Assembly: GCA_017529175.1 (NCBI GenBank)
Contig: JAFXNX010000182.1
Coordinates: 1-7,252, forward strand
Reading direction: 5' to 3'
Origin: Clostridia bacterium
Lineage (GTDB): Bacteria; Bacillota_A; Clostridia; Oscillospirales; CAG-272
Length of the DNA: 7,252 nt
The notes under the pieces were generated by a model, which saw only the letters and a program-made list of their open reading frames with translations, ran no database searches and was not told the DNA's origin. Both the position numbers and the translations under genes were made by a program. Position 1 is the first letter of the stretch, and each line of letters opens with the position of its first letter. Positions 1 through 7,022 of the stretch are shown piece after piece.

Positions 1-1392
1 ACCTTTTGACGACTGCGACGTGATAACTTCGACGATCTCGCCGTTTTGGGGGATCCTGTCGATAGGAGCTATCATTCCGTTGATCTTCGCGCCTATCATC
101 TTGTGACCGACCTGCGTATGTATCGCATAAGCAAAATCGATTATGGTCGAGCCCTGCGGCAAAGCCACAACGTCGCCTTTCGGAGTGAATACAAAGGTCT
201 CGTCGTGGAAGATATCTATTTTCAGAGCGTGCATGAAATCATCGGGATTTATCGCATCATTCTCGACGTCGATGAGTTTTGAGATCCACTGGAGTTTTTC
301 GTCGATCTCAGCTTTGCTCTGCTCTCCCGATTTATATTTCCAGTGCGCCGCAACACCGTATTCAGCGACGTGATGCATCTCGCGCGTTCTGATCTGTACC
401 TCGAACGGAATACCGTCGCGTCCGATGACAGTCGTATGAAGCGACTGATACATATTAGGTTTCGGGGTGGAGATATAATCCTTGAATCTGCCCGGTACCG
501 ACTTGAAAAGCTCATGTATTATGCCGAGCGCGGTATAGCACTCAAGCTCGGTATCAACGATTATCCTTAATGCGTAGAAGTCGTATATCTCGTCAAAGCT
601 CTTATTCTGATTGTAAATCTTACGGTAAATACTGTAAACAGTCTTAACGCGTCCCTCGAGAGTATAGTTGATCTGATATTCGTCGAGTTTGGCGGATATG
701 TATTCGCGAACTTTATCGATAAAGTCTCTGTTCTGACCGTACTTGTTCTCTATGTACGAGCTTATCTCGCTGTAGCCGATGGGATCGAGATATGCAAGAG
801 CGAGGTTTTCGAGTTCCTGCTTGATCCTTTGCATACCGAGACGATGAGCGAGCGGCGCGTAAACGTGCATCGTCTCAAGCGCCGTGACTCTTCTTTTATT
901 TTCCGGCTTCGCGTCAAGCGTGCGCATATTGTGGAGTCTGTCGCACAGCTTGATGAAAATGACTCTGATATCCTTCGACATCGCAAGAAGCATTTTCCGG
1001 ATGTTTTCCATATGCGCTTCTTCTTTGTCGACGATGTTGATATCGTTCATTTTCGTCAGGCCGTCGACGAGCATCGCCACACTTTCGCCGAATCTTGACT
1101 TTATCTCGTCGTAGTTGGTCTTGTCCGGACAGTCCTCTATCGTATCGTGAAGGAACGCGGCGCAGATCGAATCTGTGTCAAGCCCCAGTCCCGCAACGAT
1201 CTCCGCGACGGCGATGGGATGGATAATATACGGCTCTCCGCTGTTGCGGAACTGTCCGCAGTGCATCTCCTTCGCGTACTCGAAAGCCTTTTCGATCTTT
1301 TCAAGATCATAGTTTTTTCCGGACTTTTTGAGAAGATTTATTAAATTGTTAATGCTGATCGAATCGTCAGAGTCAATTCTTTCCAAACTCAT
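1..1392 (-). CDS. rel: Bifunctional (p)ppGpp synthetase/hydrolase Rel (RelA/SpoT family), C-terminus beyond window
   Basis: Makes and degrades the stringent-response alarmone (p)ppGpp in the cytoplasm, transferring pyrophosphate from ATP to GDP/GTP and hydrolysing it again. Translating the minus strand gives 464 uninterrupted residues running off the left edge. The HD hydrolase domain (about 40-195) shows H58, the HDTIED motif at 82-87 and D151 in CDRLHNMRTL, the residues of an active hydrolase. The synthetase domain (about 235-350) shows GRVKTVYSIYRK, D271, the RFKD motif at 302-305, YQSLHTT, E331 in EVQIRT and EYGVAAHW. RFKD, rather than the EFDD of E. coli RelA, is typical of bifunctional enzymes. 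A TGS domain covers about 392-457. The zinc-finger/helical and ACT domains expected in a protein of about 730 residues must lie outside. The ATG start is fixed by an in-frame TGA two codons upstream and by an AGGTGAT ribosome site. It follows recJ by 22 bases, so it is probably co-transcribed. Family assignment is very secure; dual activity is inferred from motifs. Confidence 0.97.
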   Translation of the reverse strand, partial: MSLERIDSDDSISINNLINLLKKSGKNYDLEKIEKAFEYAKEMHCGQFRNSGEPYIIHPIAVAEIVAGLGLDTDSICAAFLHDTIEDCPDKTNYDEIKSRFGESVAMLVDGLTKMNDINIVDKEEAHMENIRKMLLAMSKDIRVIFIKLCDRLHNMRTLDAKPENKRRVTALETMHVYAPLAHRLGMQRIKQELENLALAYLDPIGYSEISSYIENKYGQNRDFIDKVREYISAKLDEYQINYTLEGRVKTVYSIYRKIYNQNKSFDEIYDFYALRIIVDTELECYTALGIIHELFKSVPGRFKDYISTPKPNMYQSLHTTVIGRDGIPFEVQIRTREMHHVAEYGVAAHWKYKSGEQSKAEIDEKLQWISKLIDVENDAINPDDFMHALKIDIFHDETFVFTPKGDVVALPQGSTIIDFAYAIHTQVGHKMIGAKINGMIAPIDRIPQNGEIVEVITSQSSKG

Positions 1393-1397
1393 TGATC

Positions 1398-1404
1398 ATC
1401 ACCT
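1398..1404 (-). promoter_or_regulatory. Ribosome binding site of rel
   Basis: On the minus strand AGGTGAT lies five bases before the rel ATG. It matches the 3' part of the full anti-Shine-Dalgarno complement (AAGGAGGTGATC) rather than the usual AGGAGG core. It sits in the 22-base recJ-rel gap and helps decide the start. The ATG inside the site is in another frame, and the in-frame codons just upstream are TGA TCA. Confidence 0.7.
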
Positions 1405-1414
1405 TAATTGAACC

Positions 1415-3607
1415 TTACTTGTGTAAAAAGTTTGCTTTTATCTTCCTGTAAAGATTTGACTTGTCAAGATCCGTTTTGGTCTTGATGAATATGTATTTGA
1501 ACATATAAAGCTCACGGTCGCTGTCAAGCTCTTCAACAGACAAAAGCTTGAGTTCCTGGAACACCTTTATGATAAGTTTCAGCTTTACGTATTTATAATC
1601 GTACCCGTCTTCCGACAGAAGCTTTGACAGAGCGCGTATGCTGAATAAATTATGTTCCATGCGAAGCTCACGCCTCAGAGTATTGTAAACGGTTTTAAAA
1701 TCTTCCCGCTCCGGAACGATATCGATAACGTCCTGAGACGTCGCGGACGCGAAATCAAACGACCCGTCGATAATGGACGCAGACATCTTTCTTGCCGCGA
1801 TCTCCTCATCGAGCTGAGCTTGCGAGAGCGTTATATCTTTTATTATGAGCTGTACGCTTTCTCTGCCTTGAAAGTTATTGACGTCAAGGTTGAAAAGAAC
1901 GTCGACCTCGTCGCCTTCGAATATGTCTATATCGGAAACGCTGTGTCTGAAATACATCGCCTGAAACGCGAAGTTATCCTTTGAAAGCATAAGCCTTGCG
2001 TGCTTTCCTCCTCCGACGTTAGACGCGGAAACAACGGTAAGACGCCGCATCATAAATGTCGGAACGGGATTCGATACACCGAACGGCTCGAAAGCATAAA
2101 GTTCCTTTACAGATGCGATATCAACATCGGACGGCACGAGCTCAATATCCGCGGTAACAGTAGGCTCCGAGTCGTCGGAACCGATGCGTTCTCTCGCGTA
2201 TTCGTTTATCCTGCGCTTGAATTCGGGAAGGTTTCCTCTCGTAACGGTAAGACCCGCCGCAAGTTCGTGTCCTCCGTATTTAACGAGAAGGTCAGAACAT
2301 GACGTCAGAGCGTCGACAAGATTGAGCCCTTTTACGCTTCTGCCGGACCCTTTGCCGACGTCATCGTCAGAGCCGTTGTTTTCCTCTCCTTCAAATGATA
2401 CGAGAATGGAAGGACATTTATACTTTTCCGTTATCCTTGACGCAACGATACCGATAACGCCGTGATGCCAGCTCTTATCCGAGAGAACTATAACGGGATC
2501 GTTTTTGAAATCGTGTTCCGTTTCGATCTTAACGTTTGCGGAATCGATTATCTTGTTTTCTTCGGTCTGACGTTCGCGGTTTATCTCGCAAAGGCAGTTT
2601 GCGTACTCCGCCGCTTTCTCTCTGCTGTCCGAAAGGAAAAGCTCTACCGCGATAGACGCGTCCTTAATCCTTCCCGCGGCGTTTATCCTCGGAGCTATAG
2701 TAAACCCTATCATCCCCGAAGTTATTCTCTTTTTCTGTTTGAATTTACCGGAGTCGCCGTTTACCGCGGCAAGCAGTTCGCTGATGGCGATACGTGGATT
2801 GTTTTCCATCAGAGAGAGTCCGTAGCTGACGAGCAGACGGTTTTCATCTTTGACAGGCATTACGTCAGCGACCGTGCCAACAGCAACGAGATCGGCGTAT
2901 TCCTTCGACACACGGCTCACGCACTCGGCAAGAGACGCCTCGCTGTCGCGCAGCTTTTCCATCGCGCAAAGCAGCTTGAACGCGACGCCGACACCCGCGA
3001 GGTCCTTAAAGGGATATGCGCAGTCAGGCTGTCTCGGATTGATAACGGCGTCCGCGTCGGGTATTGTCTCGTGGCACTCGTGATGGTCAGTGATAACAAG
3101 AGATATACCGAGACTCTTTACGTATTTCGCTTCATCGACGGCGGTGATGCCGGTATCGACCGTGATTATCATCTCCGCTTTGTTCGCCGCAATCTTATCT
3201 ATCGCGGCAGTCGACATTCCGTACCCTTCTCCGGTCCTTGTCGGAATATAATAGGATATATCCGCGCCGAGCTTTTTGAGATACATATAAAGTATGCTGA
3301 CGGAAGTTACGCCGTCAACGTCATAGTCGCCGTAGATCACTATCCTCTTTCCGACTGACGCGGCGTCAAGGATAAGCTTTGCGCCTTTCTCAACGTCTTT
3401 GAGCAGAAAAGGATCGTAAAGATAATCGCTGCTCTTTGTCAAAAATTCTCTTGCGGATTCCACCGTGGTATAACCTCGGTTTATCAGAAGCTGTGCCGAG
3501 ATGCGTGACAATCCGAGCGCGTCGGATAAAAGACGCACGTCGTCACTTGACGCCATCTGTTCCGACGTAGTCTCGGCGCTCCAGTTCCTCATGAAATAGT
3601 TTAGCAT
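1415..3607 (-). CDS. recJ: Single-stranded-DNA-specific 5'-3' exonuclease RecJ
   Basis: Degrades single-stranded DNA 5' to 3' in recombinational, mismatch and base-excision repair; cytoplasmic, metal-dependent. The 730-residue protein carries the DHH phosphoesterase core: DYDVDG (94-99), DTG (151-153), DHH (174-176), GTVADV followed by ENR (244-257) and PRINAAGR (306-313). The DHHA1 domain follows, with SWHHGVIGIVASR (379-391), GKGSGRS (418-424) and GGHELAAG (445-452). An OB-fold DNA-binding region covers about 482-592. A further C-terminal section of about 135 residues, with a helical stretch around 633-690, resembles the extension of Bacillota RecJ and makes the protein longer than E. coli RecJ (about 577). 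A short acidic insert (EGEENNGSDDD, 406-416) precedes GKGSGRS. The first ATG is chosen over M6 because AAGGA lies six bases upstream and none precedes M6. It starts 32 bases after the rseC-like gene. All catalytic motifs are intact; identification is very secure. Confidence 0.97.
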   Translation of the reverse strand: MLNYFMRNWSAETTSEQMASSDDVRLLSDALGLSRISAQLLINRGYTTVESAREFLTKSSDYLYDPFLLKDVEKGAKLILDAASVGKRIVIYGDYDVDGVTSVSILYMYLKKLGADISYYIPTRTGEGYGMSTAAIDKIAANKAEMIITVDTGITAVDEAKYVKSLGISLVITDHHECHETIPDADAVINPRQPDCAYPFKDLAGVGVAFKLLCAMEKLRDSEASLAECVSRVSKEYADLVAVGTVADVMPVKDENRLLVSYGLSLMENNPRIAISELLAAVNGDSGKFKQKKRITSGMIGFTIAPRINAAGRIKDASIAVELFLSDSREKAAEYANCLCEINRERQTEENKIIDSANVKIETEHDFKNDPVIVLSDKSWHHGVIGIVASRITEKYKCPSILVSFEGEENNGSDDDVGKGSGRSVKGLNLVDALTSCSDLLVKYGGHELAAGLTVTRGNLPEFKRRINEYARERIGSDDSEPTVTADIELVPSDVDIASVKELYAFEPFGVSNPVPTFMMRRLTVVSASNVGGGKHARLMLSKDNFAFQAMYFRHSVSDIDIFEGDEVDVLFNLDVNNFQGRESVQLIIKDITLSQAQLDEEIAARKMSASIIDGSFDFASATSQDVIDIVPEREDFKTVYNTLRRELRMEHNLFSIRALSKLLSEDGYDYKYVKLKLIIKVFQELKLLSVEELDSDRELYMFKYIFIKTKTDLDKSNLYRKIKANFLHK

Positions 3608-3613
3608 TATAAA

Positions 3614-3618
3614 TCCTT
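3614..3618 (-). promoter_or_regulatory. Ribosome binding site of recJ
   Basis: AAGGA on the minus strand, six bases before the recJ ATG, inside a very AT-rich 32-base gap. It decides between the first ATG and the ATG five codons further in, which has no such site. Confidence 0.75.
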
Positions 3619-3639
3619 ATATAAATAATTTTTAACTGA

Positions 3640-4074
3640 TTAATTATCCGCACCGACGATCTTTGTAATGACAAGTCTCGGCGCGCGTTTCTTCCTTGCT
3701 TTTTCCGTAAGCGCAAGGACGACAAAATATACAGTGAAAGCGATGAACGCGGCAAGTATCCGAAGCGGCTCCGCATTGAGGAAAAACGCGGCAAAATACA
3801 CGCCTGTCGCAATAATGATAGGAAGAATAAACACGAAAAACGCTCCGGCGTTCACACTCTTGTCTGACGTTTCGACGATAACTCTGTCGCCGGATACCGC
3901 GTGCGCTTCATTGAGAACTTCGGAAGTAAACTCACTCTTCGCGCCGAATATCTTATACATGGCGCATCCGTCGCCGCACCCGTTTTTATGGCACCCGTCG
4001 CACATCGACTTACGGTCGACTTTAACAGTTGCTCTATTACCATTTACCGATATAACGGTCGCGACCTGTTCCAC
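3640..4074 (-). CDS. RseC-family membrane protein (SoxR-reducing-system / sigma-E regulator RseC-like)
   Basis: A 144-residue protein with the layout of the RseC/MucC family: a short cytoplasmic N-terminal domain with clustered cysteines, then two membrane helices. The cysteines are C25, C28, C33 and C37 (CxxCx4Cx3C), able in principle to bind an iron-sulphur cluster or zinc. Hydrophobic segments lie at about 76-98 and 104-122, followed by a basic stretch (EKARKKRAPR). In E. coli, RseC is linked to sigma-E control and to reduction of SoxR along with Rnf-like proteins; the role in Gram-positive bacteria is not established, so I give no gene symbol. The start is GTG, supported by GGAGG six bases upstream. 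It begins one base after the stop of the FAD dehydrogenase, so the two are very likely translated together. A redox partnership with that flavoprotein is an inference from position and the cysteine motif. Family call is strong; function is open. Confidence 0.88.
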   Translation of the reverse strand: MEQVATVISVNGNRATVKVDRKSMCDGCHKNGCGDGCAMYKIFGAKSEFTSEVLNEAHAVSGDRVIVETSDKSVNAGAFFVFILPIIIATGVYFAAFFLNAEPLRILAAFIAFTVYFVVLALTEKARKKRAPRLVITKIVGADN

Positions 4075-4075
4075 T

Positions 4076-5686
4076 TTATTCCTCCGAAATTCCGTCCGGT
4101 GTATACTTTGAAATTATCTCTTTTGCAACTCTAATACCGTCTACCGCCGCGCTGACGATACCGCCGGCGTAGCCCGCGCCCTCGCCGCACGGATAGACAT
4201 ATTTGAAACCGAGAGCAAGATAGTGTTCGTCTCTTTCTATTCTGACTGGAGACGACGTTCTGCTCTCAACTCCCGTGAGAGGTATGCCGGGCGCGTCAAA
4301 ACCCTTTATCTTTTTCCCGAAAGACGCGATACCGCTCTTTAACATTTCTGTTATAAACGACGGAAAAAGAGAGTTAAGATCGCACATCGTAACGTCGCCG
4401 CACCTATAGCTCGGAGCAACGGTCAGACGATGTTTGCCCGTGGTTTTGTCCATAAAATCGCCGACGCTCTGACAAGGCGCGGCATATGAAGAAGAAAGCT
4501 TGTACGCGCGGGATTCAAGAGAGCGCTGAAATTCGATCGCCTTCATCGGATCGGATCCTATATCCGACGGAAATACCGAAACCGCTATTGCGGAGTTCGA
4601 ATTTACGCTGTCTCTTGCGCTGTTGCTCATACCGTTCGTAACTATGCCTTTTGATTCCGAAGACGCGGCGACGACCGTGCCGCCGGGGCACATACAAAAC
4701 GAGTAAACTCCACGCTCGCCTTTTCTTTGCGAGAGCGAATACTCCGCGTGACCGAGACGTTCGGCAAGACACTCGTCTCCGTACATCGCTCTGTCTATAT
4801 CAACGGTCAGATGCTCTATTCTGACTCCGCACGAAAACGGTTTTGCGCTCATTACGAAACCGTTGTCATACAAATTCTTATATAAATCCCTTGCGCTGTG
4901 TCCGGCGGCGATGATACACGCGCCGCACGGGATCGCGCCCTCATCCGTCACGACACAACCGTCCGTCACTTCAATTACACGAACGCCGTATTTTATCGTT
5001 CCTCCGAGACGCTCGATCTCGGTGTGAAAATTCTTCACGACGCGTCTCAGTACGTCCGTGCCGATATGAGGTTTCGCTCGCTTGAGGACTGTATCGGGAG
5101 CTCCCATAGAAGCAAATTCGGACAGTACGCGTCTCGCGTACGGATCGCCGATACGAGTTGTAAGCTTCCCGTCGGAGAACGTTCCCGCGCCTCCGGCACC
5201 GAACTGAACGTTGGTGTTCTCGTCAAGTATGCCGTCTTTTGTAAAGCGTTCAACTGCCGCTACTCTGTCGTCAACGCATCCTCCGCGCTCAAGCACGAGA
5301 GGTCTGAATCCGAAACGAGCAAGAAACAGCGCCGCAAACATTCCCGCCGGACCAAAGCCGATTATAACGGGACGTTTGTCCATCTTTTCACTGCCTGCGC
5401 CAAACGGCGCGTCATCCTCGCCTACGGCGACCTTTATACCCTCGCGTCTTATCAGGTCATCTGACACGACGCCCGGCATTTCGACGTCCGCGTATACAGA
5501 ACACACGAAAGATATTCTGTCCTTGTGCCGCGCGTCGATCGACTTTTTATAGATACCGCTCGAGATAACGTTTCCGATCGAGCCGCAACTTTCAAGTTTT
5601 TTCTTTGCGGCGGTTATGAAATCATCGTCTTGTGCCGTTATCGGAAGTCTTATGTTCTCAACGACGACTCTTCTGATATCAGACAT
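4076..5686 (-). CDS. COG2509-type NAD(P)/FAD-dependent dehydrogenase of unknown substrate
   Basis: A 536-residue cytoplasmic flavoprotein. An N-terminal domain of about 100 residues carries the KKSIDAR motif (47-53) typical of this family. A dinucleotide-binding fold follows, with GFGPAGMFAAL (110-120) and E133 in LERGG positioned to bind the FAD ribose. Further family motifs are NTNVQFGAGGAGTFSDGKL (157-175), IIAAGHSARD, FCMCPGG (330-336), NGMS (351-354), GVESRTSSPVRI (472-483) and the C-terminal FAD loop PCGEGAGYAGG (499-509). Length and motif order match full-length members. The substrate and physiological role of COG2509 proteins are not known to me. The start chosen is the ATG at 5686, which shares one base with the cdaR stop (TAATG) and yields a normal N-terminus (MSDIRRVVVENIRLP). 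A TTG at 5731 in the same frame would need a 46-base overlap and has no merit. The RseC-like gene follows after one base, suggesting a coupled redox unit. Confidence 0.92.
   Translation of the reverse strand: MSDIRRVVVENIRLPITAQDDDFITAAKKKLESCGSIGNVISSGIYKKSIDARHKDRISFVCSVYADVEMPGVVSDDLIRREGIKVAVGEDDAPFGAGSEKMDKRPVIIGFGPAGMFAALFLARFGFRPLVLERGGCVDDRVAAVERFTKDGILDENTNVQFGAGGAGTFSDGKLTTRIGDPYARRVLSEFASMGAPDTVLKRAKPHIGTDVLRRVVKNFHTEIERLGGTIKYGVRVIEVTDGCVVTDEGAIPCGACIIAAGHSARDLYKNLYDNGFVMSAKPFSCGVRIEHLTVDIDRAMYGDECLAERLGHAEYSLSQRKGERGVYSFCMCPGGTVVAASSESKGIVTNGMSNSARDSVNSNSAIAVSVFPSDIGSDPMKAIEFQRSLESRAYKLSSSYAAPCQSVGDFMDKTTGKHRLTVAPSYRCGDVTMCDLNSLFPSFITEMLKSGIASFGKKIKGFDAPGIPLTGVESRTSSPVRIERDEHYLALGFKYVYPCGEGAGYAGGIVSAAVDGIRVAKEIISKYTPDGISEE
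4081..4085 (-). promoter_or_regulatory. Ribosome binding site of the RseC-like gene
   Basis: GGAGG on the minus strand, six bases before a GTG codon. It lies within the last codons of the FAD dehydrogenase gene, whose TAA is one base before the GTG. This strong site supports GTG as the true start. Confidence 0.8.
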
Positions 5687-5688
5687 TA
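5684..5688 (-). promoter_or_regulatory. TAATG stop/start overlap between cdaR and the FAD dehydrogenase
   Basis: On the minus strand the cdaR TAA and the next ATG share one A. The upstream bases (GGTCAACGAG) hold no good Shine-Dalgarno sequence, unlike the other starts here. Initiation therefore probably depends on ribosomes finishing cdaR, which would tie dehydrogenase output to CdaR output. The coupling is inferred from the arrangement. Confidence 0.75.
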
Positions 5689-7008
5689 CTCGTTGACCGA
5701 AACTGTAATTTCGTATGATCCGATCTCCCAAACGCCTTCGGGAGAGCCTTCGATCACGACGTCAGCGTCAAAATTCATCTCGCCCGATATCGAGTCGTCA
5801 TAGCCCGATATATCGCAAGTAAGTGTGATATCGTCAGATGTCAGCTTAGAAAGACGCGCCGCGGTGCCGCGTAAAGTCACGTCAACGTACGCATCCGCGA
5901 TCTCGCACTTGTTGTCTCCGCCGATAACTTCAAGATTTGTCACTCTGAATATCTTTGTTACCGTCCCGACGTTCGTGATGTTGACGGTCGCGGAAGTGAT
6001 CGAATCATCGGTAAACGTATACTCGTTCGTTGACTTCAGATCATAAGTCAGAGACATATCTTTATTGATCTGCTTTTCATCGATAACCGCTATTTCAATA
6101 CTGTCGAGCTTCTTGACGTAAGACGCGTCGCCGGTAACCGAAACAGTTGCGGGAACTATCTCGACGGAAACGTTCTCGTCGTTGTAGAAGCCGTATTTAT
6201 ATGAGACTGTCAGCGCAACGTCTTTCGTATAGTAGATCGGATAAGTGACGTCCATTACCGGATAATCGAGCGAGATATACGCGCTCGTTATCTCGTCGCC
6301 GTCCTTATTGTAAAGGTATACGTTACCGCTCGTCTTGATCGTGGTCTCGAGAACGCCGAACTCTGAAAAGTCAGCTTTTACTATCGCTTTGTCGATCGTA
6401 TCGACGATCGTCTTCGGACCTTTAACCGTGACCTCGGCATACTCTGACGTCAGAGTACCCGCCTCATAGTCCGCAAGAGTCGTCGCACCGACTCTCTGAT
6501 CTACGGATACCGGTATCTTTACCGTAGTCTTCTCGTCGACAAAAACGCTTATAGTATTATCCTGACTGACAAGCGTCAGTCCGCTTGGTAAAGATATATC
6601 GAGGTCGACTATCTGTGTGCCGGGAGACGTGTAGTTTTTCAAAACGTCCGCCCTTATCGTGATATCGTCGCTCGTATATTTGTTGATAACGCTCTTCTTG
6701 CCGCTGACCGTGATATCAGCGCTGTAGCTCGTGCCCGTGAAAATACTGAGTCCTTTGTTCGTCAGTTCATCCGTATTGACAAGATTGACCTTTATATCGG
6801 AAAAATCCTGTTTATAATCCGGATTATCCACCTGCATGACATAATACCAGATTATGACCGCAAACAGAAGACAAACGATCTTCGGTATGATATTAAGCTT
6901 TCTTTTTGGCTTAATGTCATTAAACAGTTCGGCGTTTCCGTCTGCTGACGTATCGAACGTTACGGCTTCGTCTGTCATTTCGTCGACTCTGTCTTTATCG
7001 TTGTTCAT
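5686..7008 (-). CDS. cdaR: CdaR: YbbR-repeat membrane regulator of the diadenylate cyclase CdaA
   Basis: Partner and regulator of CdaA, anchored in the membrane with most of the protein outside. The 440-residue product has an acidic N-terminal segment (1-32; ten acidic, two basic residues), a basic PKRK stretch, and one membrane helix at about 38-59 containing the characteristic LLFAVIIWYYV. Four YbbR-type beta-rich repeats follow at about 70-160, 163-255, 258-348 and 352-438, with recurring VTVKGPKTIVD-like units (ITVSGKKSVIN, VTVKGPKTIVD, VSVTGDASYVKK, VTLRGTAARLSK). Its ATG is preceded by AAAGGAG and lies 12 bases after the cdaA stop, the usual cdaA-cdaR pairing of Bacillota. In B. subtilis glmM follows; here a FAD dehydrogenase does. 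Most CdaR proteins start close to the membrane helix, so the 36-residue acidic leader is unusual. Identity is secure from both sequence and neighbour; whether CdaR stimulates or inhibits CdaA here cannot be told. Confidence 0.95.
   Translation of the reverse strand: MNNDKDRVDEMTDEAVTFDTSADGNAELFNDIKPKRKLNIIPKIVCLLFAVIIWYYVMQVDNPDYKQDFSDIKVNLVNTDELTNKGLSIFTGTSYSADITVSGKKSVINKYTSDDITIRADVLKNYTSPGTQIVDLDISLPSGLTLVSQDNTISVFVDEKTTVKIPVSVDQRVGATTLADYEAGTLTSEYAEVTVKGPKTIVDTIDKAIVKADFSEFGVLETTIKTSGNVYLYNKDGDEITSAYISLDYPVMDVTYPIYYTKDVALTVSYKYGFYNDENVSVEIVPATVSVTGDASYVKKLDSIEIAVIDEKQINKDMSLTYDLKSTNEYTFTDDSITSATVNITNVGTVTKIFRVTNLEVIGGDNKCEIADAYVDVTLRGTAARLSKLTSDDITLTCDISGYDDSISGEMNFDADVVIEGSPEGVWEIGSYEITVSVNE
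6440..6457. repeat. 18-bp perfect palindrome inside cdaR
   Basis: TACTCTGACGTCAGAGTA reads the same on both strands, with TGACGTCA at its centre. It lies in the cdaR coding region (residues about 185-190, TLTSEY) and has no loop. About 0.03 such sites would be expected by chance in a window this size with equal base use. No function can be assigned; chance is the simplest explanation. Confidence 0.5.
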
Positions 7009-7015
7009 ACGAAAA

Positions 7016-7022
7016 CTCCTTT
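7016..7022 (-). promoter_or_regulatory. Ribosome binding site of cdaR
   Basis: AAAGGAG on the minus strand, seven bases before the cdaR ATG. Its first two As are the end of the cdaA TAA stop codon, so the two genes are almost touching and probably translated in step. Confidence 0.85.

Noticed and set aside
1..1392. A broken or frameshifted rel gene
   Set aside because: The minus-strand frame is open for all 464 codons from the ATG to the window edge with every key motif in order. The gene is merely cut by the window.
2462..3358. A 298-codon open frame on the plus strand opposite recJ
   Set aside because: It lies fully antisense to well-supported RecJ catalytic domains, has no recognisable motif, and its predicted protein is arginine-rich and irregular. 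The minus-strand gene uses few codons that give stops on the other strand, which explains its length.
3608..3639. A possible promoter in the AT-rich gap before recJ (TATAAT overlapping the start codon on the minus strand)
   Set aside because: The only matching -35 candidates are TAAAAA or TTAAAA, far from TTGACA, and transcription would begin inside the coding region. The AT-richness is better explained by an open translation start.
4898..5464. A 188-codon open frame on the plus strand opposite the FAD dehydrogenase
   Set aside because: It is antisense to the conserved FAD-binding region, has no family resemblance or convincing start, and its composition looks like a shadow of the real gene.
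5687..5731. An upstream TTG start for the FAD dehydrogenase (15 extra residues)
   Set aside because: It would overlap cdaR by 46 bases, has no ribosome site, and the extra residues do not look like the family's N-terminus. The TAATG start gives a standard one.
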